Assembly: GCA_003254905.1 (NCBI GenBank)
Contig: QANU01055992.1
Location: forward strand, 91,603-155,602
Direction of reading: 5' to 3'
DNA length: 64,000 nt
Source of the DNA: Nissolia schottii
Lineage: Eukaryota > Streptophyta > Magnoliopsida > Fabales > Fabaceae
Below, one piece after another: positions 24,550-37,220 of this stretch. The notes beneath the pieces are model-generated. The model searched no databases and was not told the DNA's origin. It was given only the letters and a program-made list of their open reading frames with translations. Numbering within the stretch: the first letter of the stretch is position 1; each line of letters opens with the position of its first letter. The position numbers and the translations under genes were made by a program.

Positions 24550-24860
24550 TTAATTTTAAAAATTATTAAATTATTATTTAATATAATAAATTATTTAATA
24601 AATTATTTATTAAATAAATATTTAATTTATTATTTAAATAAACTATTAAAAATTTATTAAACTATTATTTATTTCAATAAAATATTTAATAAATTATTGA
24701 TTAAATAAATATTTAATTTATTATCCAAATAAACTATTAAATAATTTATTAAATTATTATTTAATTCAAAAAATTATTCATTAAATAAATATTTAAATTA
24801 ATATTTAAATAAATGATTAAATGACTAAATTATTATTTAATTAAATCATTATTTAATTTA
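24550..24860. repeat. AT-only tandem repeat within the CACTA left arm
   Basis: About three imperfect units of roughly 100 bp, each with TTATTxATTAAATAAATATTTAA followed by ATAAACTATTAAA-like sequence. The block is almost pure A/T and locally palindromic. It lies between the subterminal motif zone and the 3' end of the transposase gene. Confidence 0.75.
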
Positions 24861-25379
24861 ATAAATTATTTAATTATATAAATTATATAAAATAAATATA
24901 TAGTTATATAATTATATAATTATTGAATTAAATAAATGTTAAATTCATTAATAATTTTACTAAATATAATAAATAATTTAATAGTTATCTAAACATAATA
25001 ATAAGACATTTCATATAAAATTAAAAAAGTTTAATTTAAAATTTAGTTAAATAAATGTATATTTCATCCAATTAATGTTTTTAGTAAATATAATTAATTA
25101 AATAGAATATCAACGAAATATTTATCTATTTATTTTAATACATAAATAATAAATTATTGTTATAAATAATTAAATACTAAAAATGAATTTGTGCAGTAAA
25201 AGTTAATAAGAAAATTACACATAATATATTCAAATGAAATTTTATTACAAATTCTCAAATAATTATGTATACTATTCTGAAAGTCCAAAAATATCATCGT
25301 AATTTTCATAACTAAGTTCATTATCGAACTCTTCTTCTTCTTCTTCACTATCATTGTATACATCAATTTTTTCATCACT

Positions 25380-28320
25380 TGCATGGTGTTAGAGGTTAGG
25401 AAGTTCAACTATGTCAAAGTCATCATCAAATGTACTGCTACCTAATGTGGTAAACAATGGAGACTCAACAATTATTGTTGTAGGGATTGACTCTAGCAGT
25501 TGATATGCTTGATCAAATGTATTGTCTGAAGATTTTGTGTCGTCAAACACAATTCGACCACTTGGTTTGCATTTCATCATAACTTTCCAACTTGATTGGC
25601 TAGCTCCTAGATAGTTTGTGTAATAAACTTGTTTTGCTCTTTCAGCAACAATGAATAGATCATACCCCTATACCGTCTTGTAGCATTAATCTTAGTGGTC
25701 TTGTAGTCGGGGTGAGCCCGAGTTCCGTTTAGATCATACCAATCACAGCAGAAGAGTACAACATGATGAAATGGACCATCGTGTGCATATTCTAATTCAA
25801 TAATTTGTTTAAGTACTCCATGCCAATCATTGGTTATTTTAGTAGCATTAGAATATTCACCCTTAACCCAAAACCCATTATTGTTTGTCCTTTGTCCAGT
25901 TTCCTATTCAGATGTGTGGAACTTGTATCCGTTAAAAAAATAAATGGGCTAACTAATTGCTTTGTTTATAGGTCCCCATGATAAACTCATCAAGTGATGC
26001 TCACTGCTACAATGATTTTGTACCTATATAGATTTTAAAATTAAGTTATACGTGTCTGATTACGATAAAGGAAATCGTTCGATTGAAATATATAGTTTCA
26101 AGTTAAACACACATAATTTACAAATCATGAAGGAAACATTTGATTGGAGCATTGATCACCAAAATTTTGTTGAAACATCCTGTAAACACACAAGAAAATA
26201 ATCAATATTTTTACAAACTGTGTATTAATAAATTAAACAAGATTATAAGGATCGATTGAACTTACTGTTAATACAGAAACACTTCTTCACAATTCAGCAG
26301 AACAACCAAGTGTGTTGCCACCTTTTCTTGTGAATTCAAGCAATAATCGTTTACTCATCCAGGTGTGCATCCAGTTTGATTGAAAATTGAAAATGTCGAC
26401 TGATTAGGCATTACTCCATCATCGTTACGTCCTACTGTAGTTCTATTGCAATTGACATTAGCACCAAAGTAGTACAAACAAAAGTAAGAAGTTTCCTTGG
26501 TTAAGAATGCCTCGCATATTGACCCTTCAACTTGACCCCTGTTTTTGACAGTTCTTTTGAACACTCTCATTCACCTTTCAAACGGATACATCCACCAATA
26601 CTGAACTGGACCATACATTCGACCTTCGTGAGCTAAATATATAAGTAAATGCTCCATTACATCAAAAAAAATGACAAGGGAACACCCTCTTAAGTGAACA
26701 AAGGATGATGAAAATGTTTTGTTCCATGAATAAGAAGTCTTCAATGTCAACAGTCGATGAGCATAAGGTTTTGAAAAACTAGCTCAACTCACTTATCGGT
26801 TTCAACATGTTCTTCGGTAATTCTCTGAATGCAATTAGGAGATGACACTGTAAAAACACATGACAGTCGTGACTCTTCATGCCAACCAACTTCCCTCGTG
26901 CAATATTGACACATCGAGCTAAGTTAGATGCATAACCATCAAGCATTTTCAAATCTTGCAACCAATGAAGCACACTTTGAATTTGTCGCTTGTTCAAGGT
27001 GCAACATGCTTTGGGCTTCATGAAACGACCACCAGAAATTTGTTGTATGTTCAAGTCGCGACGTCTACAAAACTATTTCAAATCTAGCCTTGCCTTCTTG
27101 TTGTCCTTGGTCTGATCGGTGTCCATACAGTATGCATTATATTATCGAAATCATTTTTTTATTATGCATAACATCTAGACAATGACGAACCAAGTTATAT
27201 TTCCAATACGAAAAATCTTAGAATATACTCTTCTTAGTCCAATTTTGTTCTTCCTCGTAACCTTGAATCCTAAAAAATTTCCCAACTTCAGTAATCTTCA
27301 GAAGATGTGTAACCCTCCTCAAAATCTCAAGGCCAGTTAATATTTGCAGAGACTCATCATTTTCAATTCTTTTCTTCCAAAATCTATACTTACTGTTCCT
27401 AAATGTGTGGTCGCGTTCCAAGAATATCCTGTGACAATCAACCAAGGATTGTTTTCCTCCATACGGTAGCCAAAATGCATTAGTGTCTTCTCTACAAATT
27501 GGGAACGCTAAAGTTCCCTTGTCATCCATCCAGACAACATTCCATAAGTAGGAAAATCGTTAATAGTCCACATCAAAGATGCCTTCAATACAAAATTCTG
27601 CTTCATGAACACGTCATACGTAAGCACACTTGGATTCCACAGCTGGTTCAGTTCATCGATCAAAGGATATAGAAAAACATCAATCTTTTCTTTAGGGTTG
27701 CTCGGGTCGGGGATTACACAAGATAAGAACAGATAAGGGTTTTACATGCACATTTCAGGCAGTAGATTGTACAGTGTAACGATTACTGGCCAACACGAGT
27801 AAGGTTTGCTAAACTGATTGTTAGGAGTAAACCCATCAGAACAAAGCCCTAATCTCACATTTTGACGTTTTGTCGCAAAGTTTGGGTAAACTCTATCTAA
27901 ATGTTTTGATGCTTCACCATGAGAAGGGTGAGTCATGCGACCATCCTTTCTTCTATTCTCAATATGTCATCTCATGTGTGGTGTTGAGCTTATTGATACA
28001 AATAACCTCTTAAGTCTTGGAATTAAAGGAAAGTAATGCATTTGTTTAAAAGAAACATCCTTATATCTCCCAGGACCTACACTCCTCGGCTTAAACCTAT
28101 CGGTACCACAAAATTTGCATTGAGTCAAGGCTACATCATCACTGTAATACAACATACAGCTCGATCGACAATAGTCAATCTTGATGGACCTAAGCCAAGT
28201 TTAGAAAATATTTTCTTAGCTTCATAAGAGTTTTTTGGAATTTTATTCCTTGGTGGTGTCGGCTCTTTAATGAATTCAAGCTACTGATTGAATGATCATT
28301 CACTTTGATTTGCGTCTGAC
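25380..28320 (-). pseudogene. CACTA TNP2-type transposase (degenerate)
   Basis: Transposase of the CACTA superfamily, which cuts at the terminal inverted repeats. On the minus strand, from the N-terminal side, one reads KFCGTDRFKPRSVGPGRYK (about 28050-28107), RLGLCSDGFTPNNQFSKPYS (about 27800-27860), LSGWMDDKGTLAFPICREDT (about 27480-27535) with the FPICxEDTNAFW core, a DUF4218-like region with CHLLIAFRELPKNM (about 26800-26845) and EGSICEAFLTKETSYFC (about 26480-26530). A DUF4216-like region follows, with VVLFCCDWYDLNGTRAHPDY (about 25710-25770), and a short C-terminal tail to 25389. Domain order is that of intact TNP2 proteins. Several stops and frameshifts interrupt it, and some of the breaks could be introns. 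The first ~1.3 kb matches 16369-17635 at about 90%. Confidence 0.9.
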
Positions 28321-28941
28321 TTCATAATCAACATCCTACCTGCCACAGATAATCTTGAATGAACAGATCCTTCCTACACTGGAGTATTTTCTTCCTCTAA
28401 CAAACTCTTTTTTTTGTAGTATCTATCGTACATCTAAAATCTGTTTGATGGAATCATTTTTGCACACTTCCTACACGCATATTACATTAACCAACATGAA
28501 TTAAATGATCTTAGTTTAATTTCCTTATTGCAATATACATTTTCAATTTCTAACCATGAGCAATCCACTAATTACACATAATTATTCCTAAACTGTTCTA
28601 AAACAAATTCCCTCGAATCTCCGCAAACAACATGTAATCATCATTTTCAACGCAACTATTCAAACAATGTCGGAAAGAAATGTTCAGCATTCCTTCCTCC
28701 AGTCCAGCCATACAACTCTAATCTTACAACTCTATCCTAAGAAAATAAGTCTCTATCCTACGTAAGTTCATATATACATACCTAAATGTCCTTACAAAGT
28801 TGAGTGACTCCTTCAATCCGCAAAATGAATGACTCATTCAATCTCCTAAATAAACATATCACAACAAAAATAATCAATTAAAAATTATCATTATTTATGA
28901 AATTGAATGAATTAAAATGAGAATAGTAATTATGTAATGAC

Positions 28942-29175
28942 CTAGTAAGTAGTGGTGGTGCTTGTGGTGGTGGTGGCAGCAGCTGTGATGATACCCCTAA
29001 CGAGCTGGTGGAGGTAGTGGTGATTGAAGGTTGTCATGGTAGTCGGCAGTAGAGGAGTGGTGGTGGTGGTGGTGGTGAAAGATGTGTGATAATGGTGGTG
29101 GTATAAATGTAAGGGGCTATTAAGATGTAGAAAAGTTGTTGTGGGAGGTGGTGGCAGTGGCAATGAAGTAGGTGG
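28942..29175. repeat. GTG/GGT-rich low-complexity tract in the CACTA element
   Basis: Runs of GGT units (29055-29077 and nearby) give Thr/His-rich open frames on the minus strand, which are composition effects and not genes. It lies upstream of the transposase gene, in the span separating it from the second gene. Confidence 0.7.
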
Positions 29176-30009
29176 TGGCAGTGTAAACCTTAGGGATGTG
29201 GTGGTGGAGGAAGGAGGAGAGAAGAGAATGGAGAAAATGTGAAAATAGGGAAGTATGAAGGTGAAACTCGACCAAGTTAATTATCAGACTGTTAATGTCA
29301 GAAATAATAGATGGTAATCTGACAGTAATGCTGTAAATGAAGCACATCATTTCATTTAATGGATTACCAGAGAAATTTTTAAAACACATCTGACGATACC
29401 AAAATTTAGGCGCCATAATTAAGGTATGAAATCACTTTGTTATCATCGCAAAACACGCCAACACTAATTTCTAATCATGAGTTCTCACGTTACCGTCGGA
29501 AATGACCAATGGTATGGCCTTTAGGGTGTTACCATCGGGACTGATCGACGGTAATTCCAAATCGTGAGTTCAGACTTTACCATCAGAAGAGACCGATGGC
29601 CATGACCTTAAGGGTATTACCGTGGAGGTATACTGATGGTAATACCCTAAACCTTAGTGTTATTGTCAGTTATTATCAACAGTAAGACCTAAAACCCTAC
29701 TTTTCAATTGTATCAGATACTATTTATTATTTACTTAGGCCACTAATTAATTTATTAAGTCATAAATATTATTTTATTTAATCATTTACTAGTAAATAAT
29801 GAATAAGCCTAATTGTTTCTTTTTATTAATTGATTACTTATTTTTATTTGAAAAGCTTTCAAGTAACAACAAAATTTGATGTATACGTATCAAATTAAAA
29901 TGAGAGCAATGCACACCATATTAAAATAAGAACAATGTACACCAAATTCATTAAAATCAACACTTTAAAAATAAATCTCAAATTCAAAACAAAGTTCACA
30001 AAGGAAAAA

Positions 30010-31790
30010 AATCTAGAAGAAAAAACAACTAAAAAAGATAATCTCCTAAATCGGCAGCATCATCCGAGGATGTGGCATCAGCATGGTCTTCGGAGGACTC
30101 AGACATCAGCAACTCAGGAGGCATGTCACGGACCGTACTGTTCTCTCCTCGAACAAATCCTTCAAAGGAGATCCACAATGCCCTCAGCTTTTTATTGAGA
30201 TTCTCCTTGTCTTTTCTCTTCTCCACCTTTACATTCTGCAACTCCTGATGCACCACCTCAAACCTCATCGCCTGCATGTGAAGCTCCTATTTCATTTTGA
30301 ACACCCGCTTGCCTAGTTCGTCAGCATTTGGCGTTGGTGATGGCCCGGTAGATCCAACAACTGATCAAGGTCCCCTTGATATAACCAAGAGTTGTGTCCC
30401 CCGGCCGTAGACGCGATTGCCGTTGATACCATCGACGACATCTAACCACACCTCATTCTCATCGACGGGAGCAGACTCGGTACCAGTGGGCATACTCTGG
30501 GTCTACTAAGTCTGAGCAGTCTGTAGTGCCTCCTCGAAAGTAGCTATATACATAAAAAATTAACAAATGTTAATATAAGAAATTAAAATAGCAAGGAAAA
30601 AATTAAAATTATATATTGAATATAATAAATACTTACGGCAATTTGTTTGGAGCATGTGTTAACCCGCCTAGACTTATCTGCCTTCGTCGTGTGGGTCTCA
30701 TAGAACAACTCCGCCTCAGTCGGCTCCTGACCTAGTTATCAATGCTGCACATTTAATTGTTTAAATTTAAATAAATTAAATACTTCATATTTAAATAAAA
30801 AATTAAAGTACACTAATATATAATTCAAAAATAATTAAAGAAAAATGTAATTACTATCTTGAGGCGTATGGAGGGCAAACTCGCGAACCCTCCAATGTGA
30901 ACGTTGCCCCCTCAACCCTGTGTCAGTGCATGCTTCGAGTTATGGGACTTAGTCTTGAACTCCTCCAAGTCCTAGTAACCCTTTAACTCCGCAAGTTGCA
31001 CAGGGGTCAACCAGTCTGGGTTTTTGTCCTCGCCTGACCTGATGTCCCTCAGCAGCTGTTGTACACGCCTGCCAGCCCTATAGTTGAATGCCTTCTTCAT
31101 GCCGGCTTCTTCAAAAGGTTCATATTGAAAATTATCCTGAAAATATAAACAATAAAACATTAATAAGTAATTATTTAAATAATTTAAATTAAGAATAACT
31201 AATTATTCAAAAAAAATTACTAATAGTAATTTAATTACCTTCCAAACATTGAAGAGGCAGTCTTTCTCCTAATTTGTGTACTCCCGTCACTTACGGACGA
31301 CTCTATTTAGCATTTCTTTAGAGTCTCTATGACGGCGTGCCTACTAGTCTCATGGGGAATCCACCAATACAAATATAATTAAAAAATAAAAAATAAAACA
31401 AAAAATAGTTAACAAAACTGACCCACTATTGTTTTATCGAGTCGCAGAGGGACTCATGTGTGGATGGTGGTGGATCCCTGAGACTAAATGCCGGTAGGCG
31501 TATCCAGCTGTGGCAGCTGTGGTGACGGAGTATCCTACTAAGCGTAGCTCCCAAACCTCACCACCTATGATGACGACAGAGGCATGAAGCTCAACCTGGG
31601 AGCATCATCGGGCTCCCTGACCTGATTGTCAATGATGACCTGCCTAAATCCAGGGGTTGGTATGAAACTATCCCCCACGGGAGATCTCGAGGATGCCGGC
31701 GTGCTGCTTGACATCCTCATGCTTATTCCCCTCCCCTTACTACCCTGCCTCGCAGATGCGGGATAATAGTCTGAACCCTTTTTTTCCCTT
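30010..31790 (-). pseudogene. CACTA Transposase_24/TNPA-type protein (degenerate, with introns)
   Basis: Second gene of the CACTA element; such proteins bind subterminal repeats and assist transposition. On the minus strand an N-terminal Ser/Pro-rich segment (SSSTPASSRSPVGDSFIPTP, about 31650-31715) is followed by FEEAGMKKAFNYRAGRRVQQ (about 31060-31115) and DWLTPVQLAELKGY ending near 30975. Then comes the family's QEPTEAELFYETHTTKAD (about 30675-30728). The C-terminal coiled region is MRFEVVHQELQNVKVEKRKD (about 30210-30270), ending in acidic SSEDHADATSSDD near 30060. Blocks are separated by AT-rich spacers that look like introns. Stops are present between blocks, so I treat it as broken. 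Confidence 0.75.
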
Positions 31791-32754
31791 GGTCACCAAC
31801 TGTACTTACAACTACGTCAAAATAATAAATTTAGTTACATTTTATTAAAATTAAGAATTAAAAATTAAGAACAAGAACTAAAATATTATTAAACATTAAC
31901 CTATCATTATTAATTAATAATATTATTTATTAAAAAAATTTAGTAGTTATTAATATTAATCATTAACCTTAAAAATTTATTATTTATTAATATTAAACAT
32001 TAAGCTAATAATAAATGCCAATTAAACTAACATAATATAACATTAAAATAATTAGACTTTAACCAACAAAATTTAAACATTAACCTAAAATAATTTTTTT
32101 AACTAAACATAACTAATTAACAATAACAGAAATTAATTAAACTAATATAACATATAATCTAACAAAAATTTACATAATTAATATAACATATATTACAACA
32201 TATAATCTAAAAAATTTAATATAACTTATAATAAATCTAAAAAAATTAACAACCTTGTTAAAACTTTGTAAAACTTTAATCTAACAACTCAACTAATCTA
32301 ACAACCTAACAACCATATTTTAATCTAAACAACCTAATTCATAAAATTAATCTAACAACCAGACATGTTTATTTAAATCTAACAACCTAATCTAACAATC
32401 TAACTTAATTTTAATCTAACAATTTAACATATTTTACAAAAAAAAAAAAGGACAACCTCGATATGTGATGTTGTAAAGATGGTGACAGTGGCGGCAACGG
32501 CAGCAACCCAACAATACAGGGAGAGTGATGACGCTAGGGTCGCAGGGAGGGTGGTGGCCGTGGTAGGACGATGGTGGGGTGTGGTGACGGTGGCAGGACA
32601 GTGGTGGGGTGTGGTGGTAAGGTCATGGCGGTNGTGGAGTGAGATTTCAGAGATTTAGAAAGAGTAAGGAGAGTGAATGAGGAAGAGGGAGGGGCAAATA
32701 TATATAGCCTCTGTCAGACCGCGACCATTAATGGTGTTGCTTTGTTACTGTTGG

Positions 32755-33000
32755 ATTTATTCGATGGTAACAAGAATGTTACGACGTTGGGAACACACGT
32801 GACTTTACATGAACAAGCATGTTACTGGCAGATTTATCTGACAATAATAGAAGTTGAACTTTATGACATTAGGAACACGCATGACTTTACATGAACAGGC
32901 ACGTTTCCGTCAATCCGACAATTACAAAAGTCAAATGTTACGACATTGGAAACACACGTGACTTTACATGAACAGGCACGTTAAATTTGACGGTAACAAA
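32755..33000. repeat. Tandem repeat in the right subterminal region of the CACTA element
   Basis: Three imperfect units, each with CATGACTTTACATGAACA or CGTGACTTTACATGAACA (near 32798, 32880 and 32955) after a GTTACGACxTTGG-like start, spaced about 75-85 bp. They are followed by GACGGTAA motifs. Repeats of this kind near CACTA ends are typical protein-binding arrays. Confidence 0.8.
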
Positions 33001-33463
33001 AGTCGAATGTTACACCTGATTGGAAAACGTGCACCTTTTCGACAGTAACTTGACTGTTCATGTCTCGAGTGATTACCGTCGGATATTCTTGATGGTAATT
33101 GGTCAAAAATTACAAACATGCATGTCCACTCGTCTATCGAAGCTTTTACCGACTTAATACTGCCAGATATGTCCATCGGCTTTTTTCTCTTTGTTTTACT
33201 GTCAGAAATGGCCGATGGTAACGGTTTTCTTCCGTAAGGTGCCAACCATTACCGTCGATTTTATCATCTATTATTTTTTCCGATTGTAATCGTGACCAGA
33301 AAGCCTTTACTGCCGATTTTACCGTCTATTATTTTTTTGACAGTAATCGTGGTCAAAAAAGCCTTTACCATCAGTTTTGTTAATGTTTTTGGACGCTAAT
33401 ATCGTCAGAAATTTATCCAACGTTAATTCTCCAACGGTAATAGACATGTTTCTAGTAGTGTCA

Positions 33464-34200
33464 CTTTATGTCAAAAGGGTAAGTTCATGGGCCTAACTCG
33501 ACACCAAATTCTCGAGCGCTACTTACTAGCGCTTAAGCATTTTTCCCATATTAGGGAAAGGGAGAGGGTGTCGTGAATGAGACAGGGGTAGAGGAAAATG
33601 AGAGGGAAAGGAACAAGGAGAGAACAATGACGAAAGTGGCAGTGGAGACGGTGACACAATGAGGTGGTTTGTGGTGGTGCAACGAAGTGTGAGAAATATG
33701 AAAAGGGCAGAGAAAGATGATTAGTTAGATAATGAACAAGAAAGGGGAAAACCTTGTGATTTTAGAGCTTTGTTACACATGTCGAAATATTTTGAGTCTC
33801 ATATATGTCGGTATGTGTATTAATGAAACGTATTTCACACACATGCCAATCTTTCCCCTTACCCAAAAATTTAAGTACCAACAAATTAGGGTAGTGGGTA
33901 GTCCAATCCATCAATGACACCCTAACTTAAACCTTAACCCTAATAAAATGAAAACAATAAAAAATATTTACTTACCAAATATTGACGGATATAAACTCGT
34001 CGGTATAACATGCTCAAAGTTGAGTAGACAAAAAAAATGATTACAAAAATCTGTTGGAAAAACTTTCATGCCAAATTAATGGCGCCACGATACATTGGCT
34101 GAGGTACTGATAGAAAATGTATCCAACAATATAGTTTGTCTCTTTTGTGGTATCAATTCAAAATGATGTTAGAGACAGATTTTGGATTACAGATGTTTTA
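33464..34200. other. Spacer right of the CACTA element
   Basis: The first part (33464-33750) continues the interrupted host sequence left of the CACTA element and is purine-rich (AGGGAGAGG, GAGGGAAAGG). No gene is supported. The phrase GACGGATATAAACTCGTCGG near 33983 may be an old transposon remnant. Confidence 0.45.
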
Positions 34201-34577
34201 GGCAGCGTTTGTTTACTTAGACAAGACATAAATATTGAGATACATGAATAAATATCTTGTTTGTTTATTGAGACAGAAAATTTGTGTATTTTCTGTATCT
34301 CAGTTTTGTTGGGACACGAGAACAGAACACATGACACGGGGATACAACCTTTCAGAGAAGGATAATGTGTTTTTTTTATAATTTTTTTCTATTAAATTAA
34401 TGCAATAAGAGTATTTTAAGTCTTCTGGAGTGTATTTTCTGTCTTGTCTCTATTAAATCAAACAAAATGTAGATACGAATAAATGTGTCTTGTACACTGT
34501 CACTAAACAGAATAATACAAGAATATTGACTTGTATGTCTCTGTATTTCAGTCTTGTCTCAGCAACTAAACTCAGTC
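34201..34577. mobile_element. MITE-like element
   Basis: About 377 bp with imperfect inverted ends. The left end reads GGCAGCGTTTGTTTACTTAG. The right end, read inward on the other strand, is GACTGAGTTTAGTTGCTGAG, and both are followed by ACAAGAC. Size, inverted ends and absence of coding suit a hAT- or PIF-type MITE. No target duplication was found, so the exact ends and superfamily are uncertain. Confidence 0.5.
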
Positions 34578-35269
34578 AGTGACATACTCATGAATCTTCT
34601 GGTAGTTTACTTTTTTTTTTATTTTTTTTATTTTTTTTAAATTTTGTTTGGTATAATGGTGCGCCTAAAGGCCCAAACTAAAGCAAACAACTAAGGAATT
34701 GCAAAAATAGAATGGGGTATGGTAGTCCTAAATACATTAGCAAAAAGCAAATGATTTGTGCCATGAGGAGGGGAGGCCCAGGATATTCGAAGGCTAGTTG
34801 GTGAAAAAATGGGTCACTTTGTTGCGCTCTTCAAAGGTATGGTGGAGGGAGGCTTACCGGTTGTTCCCCAACCAGGATCGAATTTTCTAGATCGTTCTGT
34901 ACGTGGTGCTTAGAGTTGACAACATGCAGGAGGTTCTAAATTGGACTAATGCTCACTTGGGAGTTAGCTTCAACAACGAACGATGTGCTTGATTCCGTCT
35001 CCAAGCAAGTTCTAGTCCACTTAATTAGGGTTGAGTGGAGCCATATTGGCGCCAATCCCATCTTATGGTCCTTTATATTAATTGGCGCCAAGCCGCTCTT
35101 CTTTGTCCTCCTCTATCTCTCTAATGGGGACCCCATATATATGTGTATATATATATGCCATCGATGAATAGAATTCTCATTTTAGTCGAGGATGCATTAT
35201 ATACATAGAGAGAGAGAGAGAGAGAGAGGTATTTGTACTATATATTTTGTTTATTAATTGTACTAACAA
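34578..35269. other. Spacer with a GA microsatellite
   Basis: Contains a poly(T) stretch (34611-34640), a phrase of more balanced composition at 34780-35130 without a recognised domain, an AT run (35145-35156) and a (GA)n run at about 35207-35228. The balanced part might be further LINE sequence but I cannot place it. Confidence 0.4.
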
Positions 35270-35429
35270 ATCTTTTGCATCGCTAAAACCAAACCGGAGT
35301 GAATAGCCAAAATCTCATAATGAAGGACACACAAGGTAGATCGATGAAGTCCCAGAAATTAAAACCCAGCAATCCGCTGCATGCCTAGTAGAACTCTGAA
35401 GGAGCCCTCCAGTGGAGGATCAAGCCAGG

Positions 35430-35870
35430 TAAAACCGATCGATTTACTTCGTGGCAGTTACAAGATACAACGCCGCATCTACGAGCAAGCACGCTAAAAC
35501 TGTAGTAGGCCAAAGGACATTTTCAAAAATTTTCTTAAATCCAACACTTCCCCACGAGAAAAATCTAGCATAGGTAGATTGAGCACTTTCACGAAGCCAG
35601 ACATCAACCGAACTAGACGTGAACCCAGGGTGGGTTAATGCGTATCCCACAAGAGACTAAACCTCATTAGCAATGTCGCAATCTTGAAGGCAATGAACTA
35701 GCTAGCTAGGGTCTCAGGATAATCACTGCAAATGGGACAAATAGATGATGGTTGGTTAGAGGTTTCAACATGCATGCAAGAAACTCATTGGTAGGAAGCC
35801 CATCATGCATGTAAGGCCAACCAAAGATGCAAATTGATTTTATCCCTATCGATATAATGCGTATTTCTTG
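35430..35870 (-). mobile_element. LINE fragment (zf-RVT region)
   Basis: On the minus strand, DKINLHLWLALHA (about 35830-35868) corresponds to the KINFLLWLALHNALPT segment of plant L1 reverse transcriptases. SSICPICSDYPETLA (about 35710-35755) corresponds to their zinc finger CPRCSDYPEtxxHC, though here the finger is incomplete. Sequence resembling the following region continues to about 35450. It is 5'-truncated and full of shifts. No poly(A) tail is obvious. Confidence 0.65.
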
Positions 35871-36146
35871 ATATGTCAACCCTTTTTTTTATCCCTATCT
35901 ATGGTTAAGGGAAAACAATGCAAGTTTCATTAAAAAAAAAAACGTCTTTTACCATCGAAATTAATCTGATGGATTGAGTGACCAAATCTATTGGAAATGA
36001 GCTTGGAGAATTGCTAAGCCCCATCGTACTGACGAATTCTATATCCGTCGAGAAACATATCACAAACACTAGGTGTCATTTGGCGCCTAACTACTGACAA
36101 ATTTTTTTGTTGGTATGTGAATTTCCCTTTGGCAGGAAAATTGTCA

Positions 36147-37220
36147 CGCCTCAAATAATTTAAATAAGAGATAATAGATAAGATGAGATTAGATTAGATG
36201 CTTAAAATTTTAAAGGAGAGAATTTAGAACTTAAATAATGTTATACTAATTAATATGTTAATTTTGAAAGTTCGAAATAATTGATTTTCTATTATCTTAA
36301 TTTTAAAATTTATTAGTAATCTATTTTAGATTTAGTGTATATTATCTTGATTTTGAAATTTATTAGTAATCTATTTTAGATTTAGTTTAAAAAAAATAAA
36401 AGGAGTTTGGTGTGATATTTTAGTTCCACATTACTTAAGTTGTGATGTGGAGGTGGTAACTTTCCCAATAAATAGAACTACTCTAAGAGTGTTTAGACTT
36501 GCTAATTCACTTAAGAACTTGAAGGTTTCACTTCTAGTGGGACCATTCGCTCTAGTTTAATATTTTTGTTCATGGGGAAGTAGTGCCTCCACGCCCATAA
36601 GTCTCAATGTTTCGAGTCAGTCAGCGATGTCGTTCGAGTTCCTAATGAACACGCGAGGAACGACAGTCAGTCTCAAACAAATCTGGGTGAGTGAGTTGTT
36701 TCTCATGATCTATTTTAATCATTATGTTATGTTTATATTTGATAAGCATGGTTTATTTTTAGCGATTTTCAACTTTTTAGAAAAATAAAGATTTGTTTTA
36801 TGAAAAGAAATTTTTAGAAATATAAGGATTTTCTTTAAGAAAACATTTATGAAATTGTTTTATTGAAAACCTTTTATGAAAATTAGATTTATCTTTATGA
36901 CCATTTACGAAATTATTTACAAAAGGATTTTAGAAATCATTTAAACCATGTTAAAACTATGATGGGACCATTGTTTTAAATGCATAAAGATCATCATGTT
37001 ACATGTATGTTCATGGATTTCAAATGTTATGATCATGTCAATTATTTTAGTTATCAGTTATTTTAGTTTTATAGTTATCATGTACGTTCACGTTATTTAA
37101 ATTATTTTCATAGGAGTTGGATCTAGGATAGTATTGTAAGTCAGTAACAACCTTTGTTAACCCTTAGTTTACTATTGTAGAATCAGTTCAGTTATTAAAC
37201 TCAGATAGATCTGATTATCA
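36147..37220 (+). mobile_element. Possible Ty3-type LTR remnant
   Basis: Starts TTGTCACGCCTCAAATAA, like the TGTCACxCC start of many plant Ty3 LTRs, and has an LTR-like CCCAATAAATAG near 36463 followed by a more GC-balanced stretch to 36700. The right edge is not defined and no coding part or second LTR is recognised. An old fossil at most. Confidence 0.3.

Larger units (their letters stand above)
24145..33460 (-). mobile_element. Full-length CACTA (En/Spm) transposon, 9.3 kb
   Basis: The left end reads CACTACAAGAAAAACG and the right end, on the opposite strand, CACTACTAGAAACATG, giving the CACTA terminal inverted repeat. The trinucleotide TCA is found at 24142-24144 and at 33461-33463, the 3-bp target duplication of this superfamily. 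Subterminal regions carry many ACCGTCGG/CCGACGGTAA-like motifs in both orientations, as expected for binding sites of the TNPA-type protein. Both usual genes are present on the minus strand: a Transposase_24-type protein (about 31790-30010), then a TNP2-type transposase (about 28320-25380). Both have stops and shifts, so this copy is probably not autonomous, but its ends look intact enough to be moved by a relative. Confidence 0.95.

Noticed and set aside
28942-29416. Thr/His-rich minus-strand protein
   Set aside because: It is a translation of GGT/GTG simple repeats inside the CACTA element.
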